A DNA stretch of 64,000 nucleotides. Source: Corbicula japonica (lineage: Eukaryota; Mollusca; Bivalvia; Venerida; Cyrenidae). This document shows positions 23,401 to 38,400 of this stretch, in pieces. The notes beneath the pieces were generated by a model. That model was not told where the DNA came from. It saw only the letters and a program-made list of their open reading frames with translations, and did no database searches. A program made the position numbers and the translations under genes. The DNA lies in contig JAZAYU010000015.1 in assembly GCA_038501625.1 (NCBI GenBank), positions 6,718,991 to 6,782,990 on the forward strand. Direction: 5' to 3'. The number at the start of each line of letters is the position of its first letter. Position 1 is the stretch's first letter.

Positions 23401-26400
23401 CTGTGAATCATGATTATATGCAATCAGATTTATTATATATATAAGTAATCCAAGTCATCCTGTGATTCAATAGCAAACTGACTGGTTACTTCAAGAATCA
23501 ACTTCTCCTATCAGAGAAGATAGGAAAATTAAAGAAAAAAATAACAACATTCAATTTGATTAGTTATATTTTATATTACCCAGCTGGCAGAGAAGCTACA
23601 AACAACACATTTGTTTGTCAGGGTAATATAAATGGGTCCTTAATACAGTTATACAATTAGCAAGAGAGCATCTTTCTATTCAGCATGCCAGATCAAACAA
23701 TTGTAGTTTGGTGGGGGTGGGGGCTGGCTTGGTCCTTCCAACAACCCAAACCACTGATGGGCAATCAAATTTCCATTGAATCTTATATTTTTCTACCTTT
23801 GTCCTGTTGATCTATGAACAAACTTACCTATTACATTGACAACATAGGTGAATTCTATGGAACCCTCGGAATTTTGAGCAACACACGTGTAATTACCACG
23901 GTCTTCTTTAACCAACTCTATAAACTTAATGTTTGCTCCCTTCACCCGAATCTGAAATCAACAAAATTTATAATATAATAGGTGTTCATCACTTGACCCT
24001 TTCCTCCATATATACACATTTTTATGCATGTGTGACCAGTGTAGAACCAGGATCTGCACTTGTCGCATTTTGGTCAGAAATAACCTAACGAATCAAGAAG
24101 CCAACAGTGCAGATCCTGATCTGACGGCACGGATGTGCCAGCTGATCTGGATCTACACTGTTTACCCATGCAATAAAGGTGTGTCTATGGAGGAAAGGGT
24201 TAAATGAATGCTTTTCCAGGCAGTTGAGCACTTACCCTCTCCCTCACATAACTCCATTTATCACAAAGGAAACCATTCTAGATCCAGATCACCATGCACA
24301 TCCATTCTGTCTGATTTGGATCTACACATTGGTTGAATCTTAAAGTTAACCCTTTACTCCAGATATACAAGTTTCATAGCATTACAATAAGTGTAAATCC
24401 AGATCACCTGGCACATTGATGGCATCTAAGCTGGTCACCACTTGGTCATAAACAACATAAAGATTTTAAGATCAGAGTCTGTGCTATCTACTACAGTTTT
24501 TAAGTGTTGTTTAAGAAAACATTCTGAAACTGCAACAAAATTACTGGTTCTTTAATGTTTAAAACATTTGTGTTTACTCAAACACATATAAGTATCATTC
24601 ACGTGTGTTGGGTAAAGACAAACTGCTTTTTTATAATGTTTTCACTTCAGCAATAATAAAAATTGCCAAAGTTCATTTTATTATGTTGAATAAAGATATG
24701 TTTTCCCATTGATATTTATTTTTGTTACATGTAAATGTAAAGTTTAAACATTTGTTCAAATATTCATGTTTTTATTATAATTTATGTTGTTGTATTGTTT
24801 AATTCTTGGAAATTAATCTTTCCTGATATGGATATTATGATCTGTACAACATAATTAAGTTTTAATTATCCTGTGGTAGTTGAAATAGGCATTATTTTAT
24901 TTTGTAACAAGTGTAACAAATTCCCCAAAATGTATGACACTTTTATTGGTCTAAAAAGTTGTCAAAGACATAAGTTGTGACCGCGAAAATTGGCATGTGA
25001 AACGCAAATTGCCTAAATTTGATTAAACAACAAGTGTTCAACATTTTATTATTGAATTCTTACATCCACAGAAACTTCTTGAGGTGAAATTCAGTATTTC
25101 CTAAGGAAATACACATAATTTTTTGAAAATTTCAATATTTTTCTGAAATGTGACAAGTTTCATGCTCGTAAAATATGTTTTGTATATTCAGTTGTTGATA
25201 TTATCAACTAAATGGAATTGTTTTACTACTTTTTAATACTTTAGTGCTGTTTGAAAATTATACCTGTTCTTTTAAAAAAGTTCTAAGTTCTAATAAGATG
25301 TTAAAATTTTATCCAGTTCTAAAGTGCTTTCTCCTTAAACACTGGCAGATTCTGAAACTTGAATATGTTCCTTGTGTGAAAACAAGTAATCTTATAGTAA
25401 AATACTTCATCTAAATTTCAACAAAAATTTCATGTTTGTCTTCATTTTTTTTGAAGTCACCCATATGGCCTGGCTAGGATGAACAGAGGGAGAATGTTCT
25501 AACATGATGGAGAAATCAGTCCTCGAGGAGTTAGGAATATGTTTGATCAGTGTGGAGAATACATGCTGGTCCTAATGAGAAAACAGTTTCTCTGCCAAGT
25601 GCTCTGCTCCTTGGGTCACTATCAGCCACATCTTCCATCACTCCACGAGTGTTGCTAAGTAGTATTCAGTAACATGTTTAACATTGTTCTCCATGGCTAC
25701 AGCTTACATCCTATCTGTGACAATCACAGATTTAGACAAGCCTGTACATCTATGCAGCCTGATCAGGATCTACACGCCTGCACATCTATGCAGCCTGATC
25801 AGGATCTACACACCTGCACATCTATGCAGCCTGATCAGGATCTAGACGCCTGCACATCTATGCAGCCTGATCAGGATCTACACGCCTGCACATCTATGCA
25901 GCCTGATCAGGATCTACACGCCTGCACATCTATGCAGCCTGATCAGGATCTACACGCCTGCACATCTATGCAGCCTGATCAGGATCTACACGCCTGCACA
26001 TCTATGCAGCCTGATCAGGTTCTACACGCCTGCACATCTATGCAGCCTGATCAGGATCTACACGCCTGCACATCTATGCAGCCTGATCAGGATCTACACG
26101 CCTGCACATCTATGCAGCCTGATCAGGATCTACACGCCTGCACATCTATGCAGCCTGATCAGGATCTACACGCCTGCACATCTATGCAGCCTGATCAGGT
26201 TCTACACGCCTGCACATCTATGCAGCCTGATCAGGATCTACACGCCTGCACATCTATGCAGCCTGATCAGGATCTACACGCCTGCACATCTATGCAGCCT
26301 GATCAGGATCTACACGCCTGCACATCTATGCAGCCTGATCAGGATCTACACGCCTGCACATCTATGCAGACTGATCAGGATCTACACGCCTGCACATCTA

Positions 26401-29400
26401 TGCAGACTGATCAGGATCTACACGCCTGCACATCTATGCAGCCTGATCAGGATCTACACGCCTGCACATCTATGCAGCCTGATCAGGATCTACACGCCTG
26501 CACATCTATGCAGCCTGATCAGGATCTACACGCCTGCACATCTATGCAGCCTGATCAGGTTCTACACGCCTGCACATCTATGCAGCCTGATCAGGATCTA
26601 CACGCCTGCACATCTATGCAGCCTGATCAGGATCTACACGCCTGCACATCTATGCAGCCTGATCAGGATCTACACGCCTGCACATCTATGCAGCCTGATC
26701 AGGATCTACACGCCTGCACATCTATGCAGCCTGATCAGGATCTACACGCCTGCACATCTATGCAGCCTGATCAGGATCTACACGCCTGCACATCTATGCA
26801 GCCTGATCAGGATCTACACGCCTGCACATCTATGCAGCCTGATCAGGATCTACACGCCTGCACATCTATGCAGCCTGATCAGGATCTACACGCCTGCACA
26901 TCTATGCAGCCTGATCAGGATCTACACGCCTGCACATCTATGCAGCCTGATCAGGATCTACACGCCTGCACATCTATGCAGCCTGATCAGGATCTACACG
27001 CCTGCACATCTATGCAGACTGATCAGGATCTACACTAGTGGCTTCTATGTCAGAAATATCTAAATGACTATAAAAAGAGGACAGAGAAGGGATCAAAGTT
27101 TTCTGTCTTTGCTTCCTATCCACCAGTTTAAGATGAAAAATAAACTAGTATCATTTAATTCACAGGAGCAATCTGAACGTTATGCATACTGTAACAGACT
27201 ACAATGATAAACTGATTCTTTTATTAAAATTTACTAATACAAACATATTAAATTAATTTGAATAAACAGAGATCTTATTAATGTAAATGATCTCTAACAC
27301 CCTGTGTGTGGTCTTCTTCAACATTTTTGCTAGAGGTTTCCTCTATGCTTCTTAATGAACAGTTCCACCCCTTCCTAATAATCTGAAGAAAAAATTGCTA
27401 TTTTATGAGCATAATAATTTTGCAAACCATATCAGATAAAAACTACACCCTAACTGGAAATCAGCCAGACTGCAACTTGATTTCTTGGATACTGGAAAAA
27501 ACAATCCTACCTTTAACTGAAATCACCTGATAATGATAAGGTATTACAAGTCTCAGATAGGATTCAAACATTCAGATCTCCTGACTCAAAGCAACCTTTA
27601 TGCCATATCACAGTTACTGATTGGAAACCACAATTTTTTGTGATCTTGACCTAAGATCTATTGTAGACATCATCTATCCCCATCCTCCTCCAAGACAAAA
27701 ATCTCCCTACAAAGTTTGGATACTCAGGCCTGTTGTTGTTTAGTTATTGATTTGAAACTAATTGTCAAAGGTCTCTGTAACAACAGACCAACTTGAAGAC
27801 ATGAAAATCTGTCCGACCGAAACAAGTTCTGTGACTGACCAAAACATTTTAAACTAGAATTATCACTGAAAGTGATTAAATACTGCCACATGTGTGCTTG
27901 ATACTTGAACTGGGAAATTACTTCGAATCAATGGCATAATGTGCCCCACCTTCAATCCAAAGTGTCGTCTTCACAGTAGCCACATATACAGCAAGTTTCA
28001 TCACAATATCTCATTCCTTCTAAATTTATTGAGCATAAATGGTTTGAATATGTTAGTAACAGTGACCTTTACTTAACTTTTATCGAACAACTGTGTGCCA
28101 AAAAATTGTTTATATATGTGAAGCTTTTCATGAGAAATCATCCAGAAACCATGATTTCTATTTTTAGTAACGGTGAACATTGACCTTGACCCCTTAGGCC
28201 CAATTTCAATACTAAGTTTCGCCTCACAGACACTACCTATATAGCAATTTTCATCACAATATCTCATTCCGAACCAAAGTTATTGTGCATATATAGTTTT
28301 TTTTTATATTTTTAGTAACAGTGACATTGACCCCACAGGTCTTACTTAGAATCCCAAGTCATCTTCACAAAAACCACCAATACACCAAATTTCATTTAAG
28401 AATCTCATTCCAAGCTATAGTTACTGAGTGGAAATGAAGTTTTGAAATTTGTATAACAGTGACCTTGACCTTAAACCCACAGGCCGCAAAGTCAAACCTA
28501 ACCTGTATCTTGTTATCTGTGTCCCAAAAAATAATTAAATCTATGAAGTATTTCATGAGTAATCGTCCAGAAAATGTTTTTCTATTTTAAGTAACAGTGA
28601 CCTTGACATTGACCCCACAGGCCCCAAAGTCGAACTCGACCTGTATCTTCTGATGTTACATCTATTTACCAAAAAAGGATTTAATCTGTGAAGTGTTTCA
28701 TGAGTTATCATCCGGAAACCATTTTTCTATTTTTAGTTATACTGACCTTGACATTGACCCCACCAGCCCCAAATTAGAACTTGACCTGTATCTTGTGATG
28801 TTACACCTGTGTACCAAAAATTTTAAAAATAGTTGATACATTTCAGGAGTTATCGTCCGGAAAGCATTTTTCTATTATTAGTAACAGTGACCTTGACACT
28901 GACCCCACCAGCCCCAAAATCAAACTTGACCTGTATCTTATGACGATATTTCTGTGTACCAAAAATTATTAAATTCTGTCAAGCCTTTCATGAGTTATCA
29001 TCTGGAAACGAATAATCCGACCGACCGACCGACAGACCGACAAGCTCACTCCTATATACCCCCTCAAACTTCATTTGAGGGGGTATAAAAAAATTAGCAG
29101 TTAAAATTTTTGTCTGACACTTGGTCTGATAACATTTGAAATCACGACTGACTGGCCCAAATTTTACCAGACAGGTCCTTCTTTCTGGCAACTTTCGGAA
29201 GTCTGAACTGACTTGTTCCGAGAATAAACTGTTCATCTACTGACCATAAGCAATCTTATACTATTACAGTTAGGTGAAGATAATCTTCATTTAGTGACAG
29301 GAAATCCAACAAAATTACACATCATGAGATGTACAAAGAGACAGACAGACATCCTGCACCGCAACAACACAAACATCTGTATAAAAAAGGTGATAAGAAA

Positions 29401-32400
29401 GGACCCTAAATCTTGAATAGTGTTCTTGGATAAATGTAAATCAAGTTTGTTTTGGTCAGTATGTACATGTACTAGCAGTCAAATCAAAACAGCACATGAT
29501 GGATTCATAAACATATTTGTATGACATCTCATGTCAGATTCTATATAAACAGATATCTATCACTGGCAGCAGAAGATGAGAGCACTGATATACACACGCT
29601 GAATGGATCAGACCTCAGAACACCACAAGACAGGCCACTGAAATCTTCTTTTCTACACAAACACTCCCTGCAATATATTTTACCCAGATATTTCTCTACA
29701 GCATAAACATTGGCAGGAATTTACAGAATTCCTATTGGCCAGCAACTGGCTTCATGTTTAATGGGAATTTAATGGAACAGAGGTGGAATTGAGTATTCTG
29801 GTGAGAAATATATGTTATCCAGTCTACTCCTGATACTGCTGATGCTATTTCGTATCTCAACACAAAGAAAACTATAAAATGCAAAGTTTCTGACAGGAGT
29901 CTGAAAAGCAATTTGCCCTATCTTGAAGTGTGTAAAGGTAAACACAAGTAATTTTAGAAAACCTGACATCTTGATTTGAAAAATCAAGAAACTGCCATGT
30001 AAATTTCTGGTTAACCATTAACATTCTGCAACACAAAATAGTATTAGTTTATTTAAGTCAAATTACAGTTCTAAATACTTTTTGACTCATTTTATTCTGA
30101 ATCAGTTTAACTGTTTGTTCACAAGGTCCAAGACAACTGCTTGACCATGAATTTAAAGATACCAGCTCCTTTACACAGTGTCACCTTCAGTATGACCTTC
30201 AAATGTGACCTTGACCTTGCGCAGATGTCAATGGGCTCTTGTCTTGCACGGCACAAGCTATTTCATCAAAACAAACATGAGAGAAGTATAATGAATATTT
30301 CCACCTATGATCTGGATCACAAAATCATGACCACAAATTGTATACATTAATTCTGGCCTTGAACCTAGCTGTTCAATAGTTTACATATTACACAGTTTGT
30401 CATTACACTCTTTATTTGAGCATTTTAAATATACTCAAATAATTACAAAGAATTCACTTTGCAGCCAAATCGATCCACCTAAGGAACCATGTAAGACTGT
30501 TGTTCTAGTATTTCTGGTAAATAAAATCTAAAGAAGCCTTGGTCGTCAGTTGCTGATCCAACACTTCAACATTTCTTCCAATGTTTGTATCATGTTCAAT
30601 AATGCTTTGATGTCACATTTACAGAAAACAAATTTTTAAAATATACAAACAAGTAAACTGAAGAATTTCTGATATTAACAACAGACATGCAATGTTCCTA
30701 GAACCAGATTTTACTAAACTACCGTAAAACCACTATTAAATGCTTCCACTTAAATAAAGAATCGTCAAACACACAGTAAAATTCACAAGAATGTCAAATT
30801 CTAAATAAACAGACAACTTACTGGTAAGACTGAAGAGCTTTAAAATGAACTTAATTTAACTGATATCATGTCATGTTTTCAATCTATATGAAGTTATTGA
30901 TGCCCTAAATTAAAACTATGGTCACACATACTTAATTCAACTAGTGTTCCAAAACCAAATCTTCAACTTTCTCAGAAATGTTTGACCTATTCAGGCCCCA
31001 AGGTTATACAACTCAGCATGGAAACCAGTCTCAAATCTTTAGCATATGATTGGCTGAAATTTTGAATGCCCTACAAGAATCAGTAAATAATGCAAATACT
31101 CTGTATGTTGAATTTAAAACCAAATATAAACTAAAATTATAAAGTTTGCAATATTCAGTGCACAACTTCAAGTTGTTCATAATGACTTATTTTCCCTTTT
31201 TTGATACTTATAACATGCTGCATACATTTGTGCTTTTCTTTTATAAAATATACAATGCTCATCTGTACACAGATGTACATAACTGAGGACCATGGAAACT
31301 GTAAGCTTGACCAACTGTTTTTCCTCTCTGAACAATGTTATTATTACAGTGAAACCCCTCTATCAAGACCACCTTGGGGATTCTTAATAGTGGGATAGTC
31401 TTGATTCTATGGAAGAAAATGGAGAAGATTCTGTAACAAGAGGGTCCATAGGACCCTGGGTCGCTCACGTGTCAACAACTGCTCAATGCTTGCAAGAGTT
31501 GTGTGCAAGACTTAGTGTGGTAAAATCAAGTCAAAAAATGAAGCTGCTAATGTGGAGAAAAGGTCAAAATAGCTTACATTGGCTCTTTTAAGGGCCATTA
31601 CTCTGGAACCCATTATGGAATCTAGCTGGTTCAAGAAAAGAACCAAGATCTTATAGTAACTCAAGTATTGTACAAGTCTGATTAAATTCAAATCAAAAAT
31701 GAAGCTGCTATTGTGCAGACAAGGTCTAAATAGTTAATTTAGGCACTTTCAGGGGCCATAACTCTGGAACCCATAATGCAATATGGCAATTTCAATAAAA
31801 GGAACCAAAATCTTATGGTAATTAAAGCGAAGACTAAAATTAAGACCACTAGTGTTCAGACAAGCTTTAATTATGACTTTACCTAGTGACCTAGTTTCAA
31901 GGTCACATGAATCAGTTTTAAACTTGACCTAGATATCATTGAGATAAACATTCTGACCAAGCTCGAAAGAGAGGACCAAAATTATGACCCCTAGAGTGTG
32001 GACAAGATTTTTCTATTATTTAAGATTGTGACCTAGTTTTCAAGGTCATATAACCCAGTTTCAAACTTGACCTAGATATCTTTGAGATAAACATTCTGAC
32101 CAAGCTTGAAGTAGAGCGGCCCAAAACTAAAACCCCAACAGTGCAGACAAGCTTTTTCTAAAATTTGACCTATTGACCCAGTTTCCAAGGTCACATAACC
32201 CAGTTACGAACATGACCTAGATAGCATTGAAATAAACATTCTGACTTAGTTTTAAGAACATCAGACCACAATTAAGACAGAGTGCAGACAAGCTTTTCTA
32301 TAATTTGACCTTGAGACCAAGTTTTCAAAGTCACATGACCCACTTTCAAACCTGACATAGATATCATTGAAATAAACATTCTGACCAAGTTTAAAGAAGA

Positions 32401-35400
32401 TCTGATCAAAATTAAGACTTCTAGAGTGCGCACAAGCTTTTTCTATAATTTGACCTAGTGACCTAGTTTTCAAGGTCACATGACCCAGTTTTGAACTTGA
32501 ACTTGATGTCATTGAGATAAACATTCTGACCATGTTTGAAGAAGATCGGATCCAAAATTAAGACCGCTAAAGTGCAGACAAGATTTTTCTATAATGGGAC
32601 CTAGTGACCTAGTTTTCAAGGTCACATGACCAAGTTTCGAACTTGAACTAGATGTCATTGAGATAAACATTCTGACCAAGTTTGAAGAAGATCAGACCAA
32701 AATTAAGACCGCTAGAGTGCGGACAAGATTTTTCTATTATTTGACCTAGTGACCTAGTTTTAAGGGTCACATGATCCAGTTTCAAATGTTACCTAGATAA
32801 CATTGAGATAAACAATCTGACCAAGTTTAAAGAAGATCACACCAAAATTAAGACTGCTAAGAGTGCGGATAAGCTTTTTCTATAATTTGACCTAGTGACC
32901 TTGTTTTCAAGGTCAAATGACCCAGTTTCAAATTTGATCTAGATGTCATTGAGATAAACATTCTAACCAAGTTTGAAGATCAGACCACCAAAATTAAGAC
33001 CGCTTGACTAAAGACAAGCTTTTCCTTTAATTTGAGCTAGTGACCTAGTTTTCAAGGTCAAATGACCCAGTTTCAAACTTGAAGTAGATGCCATTGAAAT
33101 TAACATTCTAACCAAGTTTGAAGAAGATTGGACCAAAATTACGTCCGCTAGAATGCGGACAAGCTTTTTCTATAATTTGACCTAATGACCAAGTTTTCAA
33201 GGTCACATGACCCAGTTACAAACTTGACCTAGATATCATTGAGATAGACATTCTGAGAATTTTTAAGAAGATCACACCAAAATTAAGACTGCTAGAGTGC
33301 AGACAAGCTTTTTCTATAATTTGACCTTATGACCTAGTTTCAAGGTCACATGACCCAGTTTCGAACTTGACCTAGACATCATTGAGATAAACATTCTGAC
33401 TTAGTTTGAAGAAGATCCCACCAAAATTAAGACGGCTAGAGTGCAGACAAGCTTTTTCTTTAATTTGACCTAGTGTCCTAGTTTAAGGGGTCACATGACC
33501 CAGTTATGAACTTGATCTAGATATCATTGAGATAAACATTCTGACCAAGTTTAAAGAAGATCGCACCAAAATTAAGACTTCTAGAGTGCAGACAAGCCTT
33601 TTCTATAATTTGACCTAGTGACCTTGATTTCAAGGTCACATGACCCAGTTTCGAACTTGACCTAGATATCATTAGGATAAACATTCTGACCAAGTTTGAA
33701 GAAGATCAGACCAAAATTATGACCGCTAGAGAGCGGACAACAATTGTGAATTGTGAACGGACAGACGGACAGACGACGCACTAAGGCCCATCACAAAAGC
33801 TCACCCTGTCACTATGTGACAGGTGAGCTAAAAAGGAACATTAAAGTTGCTGTCTTATAATCAGGGTGGTCTTAATAAGGTGTTTCACTGTATTATGAAA
33901 TTACCCCCAAAGTATTTATCTCTGTAGAAAGGCGTTTAAATGGAGTTGTATGGTAATACAAGAATGTTTGTGAATAAATGCAGTTAGTTAGTTTTAGAGC
34001 CCTGCTAGAGCGTCTCCTGCAGTGATGCAGCATATAATCTGAATCGGAGGACTGAATGAACATGCCAATCTGCCTGCTAACCGGGAGGATCATTACAGTG
34101 TGAGAGCTTCTTTGTGCCTGTTTTAATCATGTCTTCATCATCAATTATAACTTGCGGTGTTTTGATGGATGGCATCACATGATCTCCCAGATTCCCCAGA
34201 AATTATTGCCAGATTTTTATGTGTTTTCAAGTCCTGCTTTATACATTTTACACACTGTTCAAGAACAAAGCAAAAATTAAAATAAAACAGTTTTTTTAGA
34301 AATGAACAATATAACAAAAATCATGGTGCAATTTTTATGCAAGTGTAGTACAAAAACATGAAGTTTGTGTATTATTTTGAATGGTCTATTATTCTCTATA
34401 TATTTCTTTACAACTGCAGTTATCAAGTTCAAATAGTAATTATTTTAGCCTCATTATATTTCATATTGTGCACTTATTTTAAGTTCACAACAAACATACA
34501 TTCTAGCCAATCAAATCAATGATATATATATATGCAAGCCTAATAAGTGTTAACATGAGAGGTTTATTTTTGCATGATCAGTATTTGCTTCATAGAATTA
34601 TGTAACCTGTTTAATATTCAAATATTCATGTTAACCTGGTAAGAGTTATACAAGTAAAAACTAGAATTATCACTGAAAGTGATTAAATACCCCCACATGT
34701 ATGCTTGATAATTGAACTGGGAAAGCTTCGAATCAATGGCATAATGTGCCCCACTTTCAATCCAAAGTGTCGTCTTCACAGTAGCCACATATTCAGCAAG
34801 TTTCATCACAATATCTCATTCCTTCTAAATTTATTGAGCAGAAATGGTTTAAATATGTTAGTAACAGTGGCCTTTATCTAACTTTTATCTAAGAACTGTG
34901 TGCCAAACATTGTTTATGAGAAATCATCCAGAAACCATTTTTTCTATTTTGAGTAACAGTGACCTTGACCCCATCATGCCCAATTTCAATACCAAGTTTC
35001 GTCTTCACAGACACTACCTATATAGCAATTTTCATCACAATATCTCATTCTGAACCAAAGTTATTGAGCATACAGTTTATTTTCTATTTTTAGTAACAGT
35101 GACCTTGACCTTGAACCCACAGGCTCCAAGGTCAAACCTAATCTTTATCTTGTTATGTTACATCTGTGTCCCAAAAAATAATTAAATCTATGAAGTATTT
35201 CATGAGTTATAGTCCAGAAACAATTTTTCTTTTTTAAGTTACAGTGACCTTGACACTGACCCCTCAGGCCCCAAAGTCAAACTTGACCTGTATCTTCTGA
35301 TATTACATATATGTACCAAAAAAGGATTTAATCTGTGAAGTTTTTCATGAGTTATTATCTGGAAACCCTTTTTCAATTTTTAGTAATACTGACCTTGACA

Positions 35401-38400
35401 TTGACCCCACCAGCCCCAAAGTCGAACTTGACCTGTATCTTGTGATGTTACATCTATTTACCAAACAAGGATTAAATCTGTGAAGTGTTTCATGAGTTAT
35501 CATCCGGAAACCATTTTTCTATTTTTAGTAACAGTGACCTTGACACTGATCCCACCAGCCCCAAAATCGAACTTGACCTGTATCTTGTGATGTTACATCT
35601 ATTTACCAAACAAGGATTAAATCTGTGAAGTGTTTCATGAGTTATCATCCGGAAACCATTTTTCTATTTTTAGTAACAGTGACCTTGACACTGATCCCAC
35701 CAGCCCCAAAATCGAACTTGACCTGTATCTTATGACGATATACCTGTGTACCAAAAATTATTTAGTTCTGTCAAGCCTTTCATGAGTTATCATCTGGAAA
35801 CGAAGAATCCGACCGACCAACCGACCGACCGACCGACCGACCGACCGACCGACCGACCGACAAGCTCACTCCTATATACCCCCTCAAACTTCGTGGGGGG
35901 TATAACAAGATTCACTTTTTCAATGTTTAAAAAGAAGAGCATTCTCCCTTAAACAGTTTATATATTTGGTGGTGAAAATTTGAATGTCTGCACTGGCATT
36001 CGCACAAATAGCCAACTGTAAACTCTTATTCTTGTACACCAAATATATATTCAAGGAATGATTCTTATTTTGGTGCGGTTCATGCAGATTGGACGTGCAC
36101 GCGAGAGCTGGCAAATCCATAAAGCGCGCTAGCGCTTTATGGTAAATTTGCCAGCTCTCGCGTGTACGTCCAATCTGCATGAACCGCACCAAAATAAGAA
36201 TCATTACTTATATTTACATTTTATTCATTTTTTTTCTTTAAATAAACTTAAGTCGAACGCTTTCAAAAATTAGTATTAAGTGAAAAGGGGGAGAAATACG
36301 TGGGAGTTTTCAATAGTAACAGCCATGACGTTACTGACATCATTACGGGTCATGCGGTTCATGCAAAATGAACCGAATTTTTTTAAACGAAGAAATCAAT
36401 AGGAGTGTAAATATATGGGTATTATCACATGTGAGACCAGTGCAGATCCAGATCAGCCACACATCTGTGCCATCTAATCAGGATCTACTTTCAGTTTGCT
36501 TCTTGGTCTGATTCATTAAGAATGAGATGGCACAGATGTGCCGGATGATCTGGATCTACACTGTTGGCCCATGTGATGATAACGATATTGAATAACCATG
36601 GAGTAAACAATAAACTTGATTGTCATCAAGCTTTCATTCTTGTATTGTGAAAGCATCTTTAATACCTGATTTTAGTCAGGTAGTCAGTGCAGTACATACC
36701 TTGTCCGAGTTGGGATTGAAAGCTTCATTATTTTTGTACCAAAGGACATCTGGTCTAGGCTGACCCTTGGCGGGACATGATAGTTTAAGTTCTGTCCCTT
36801 CAATCTGACTTCGCTTGTAATCATTGGTCAATGCGTCAGCATCCGACTTCCATTCTGGAGCTCCTGAAAAACAACAGAGACACTTGTAAAGAATTTTCCT
36901 TTATCTAAATCTCTGGCTACGATCTTTTTACATTTAAATTATTTTCTTACCATTTAACAGTGTTGAGATCTGTACATTTATATATTTACACTTCAACTTC
37001 GTCCTCTACGTTGAAGTCTTATTCATCTAACGAATCATATTATCTGATGGTCAACAGTGTGTCGTATTACTTTTAAAAGCGTGGCTACAGTAGAACTGTT
37101 CACAATTTATTGGACGTTGCACAATGTTTTGACGTGTGACGTCAACGAGCACGCATGTTTTGCCACGAGTTGTTGCGAAAACGCGTGCCATCATTCACTT
37201 TGTCGTCAACAACATTTGGGTATGAAAAACAGTTAGATTGTTAAAAGTTCGCATGGGGCTTCACACGCTTTAAACAACCCAACTGTTTTCCATACCCAAA
37301 TGAAAACCATCAAATACTGATTCAATCCTTAAATTGATGCGCGTGAAATTTCATGTTTTTTTGTAAAAAGGCATTTTCATGGGGTTTAAACCATTCAGTC
37401 AAAATATATAGGTTTTATGTATGAATAATGTAGATGAAGATCAGCCAGCACATCTGTGACATCAGATCAGGATTTCATTTCACTTTTATATCCAATAGAC
37501 TGATCAATTTAGCAAACAGTCTAAGTACTGATCAGAAAGCATGGATGTGCCAACTGATCAGGATCTACTCTGTTCCCCCATGCGATTAAAATCCTATATA
37601 AGGTGGGTCATATTGTCAAATACACCATGACATTTCTCTGCTGTCCAAGAGAAATGTTTTCTGAAATAGGAATCAGACAGACTGTCATCCTCCTCAAAAG
37701 TAACCTTCACCTTACACTTTCCAACATCTATTTCTGTACAACTGCCCTTGTACTTCTCGTACTTTTAAGGCATCTTTTACTGGTAATAAATCTGAAAGCT
37801 TCAAAGTTAGGATTCTATATGTGATGATTAATGGTTTTTCGAGAAACAGACTTCAAAAGAAAAATATGATATAAAAAATATGATCATCAGTTATGAGAGA
37901 GAAAAAACGCACTTGAAATGCAATGAAACCTACTCTTTATCTTCCACTGATTTGTGAAGGGCCTGTGCTAGATATCCAGCAACAAGCCCAAGTTTATATT
38001 TTCTGAGGCATACTAAACCATGTAAGCCAGATTATAATTCTCAAGATAATGGCCAATGATAGTAAATCTGAGTCTAAAACAGCTGACTGGTTGAAATTAA
38101 GCCCAGTTTTTCAACCAATCACTTACTTGATAAAAAGAGACTCAGGTCTTCAATCTTAAATTTGTTAATAACCCTTTCCTCAATTTTGCAGCATGAGCAA
38201 ACAGTAAAGATCCAGATCAGGATCTGCACTGTTTGCTTTTTGGTCAGAAATAATGTAATAAATCAAATATGTATGTGTATAATATTATATAGAGGAAAGA
38301 GTTAAACAATGCAACATCAGAATAGAACAGATTCTAGCAGTACAACTAGTTTACATCATTCTGTCCAGATAATTCTGATGCAGCAGCAGACTAGAAATGT

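Larger units (their letters stand above)
23952..36699 (-). other. 12.7-kb FGFR-like intron 2, repeat-dominated
   Basis: This intron contains three MITEs, the 36-bp minisatellite (25741-27036), two copies of one array element (27853-29092, 34660-35907), a nested element pair (31345-33892) and a 149-bp palindrome (36057-36205). Between them, 29093-31344 and 33893-34659 show no recognisable coding sequence. Confidence 0.65.

Noticed and set aside
25741..27036. CRISPR-like regular repeat
   Set aside because: There are no unique spacers between units and the genome is eukaryotic; it is a plain minisatellite.
25674..27038. A 454-codon open frame made of a 12-residue repeat
   Set aside because: It is exactly the 36-bp minisatellite read in a frame that lacks stops. 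The unit is derived from a non-coding MITE, and the frame lies in an intron of a gene on the other strand.
32261..32533. Minus-strand open frame with repeated 'MFISMT'/'FKLGQNVYFND' phrases
   Set aside because: It is read through two monomers of the array element at 31435-33834.
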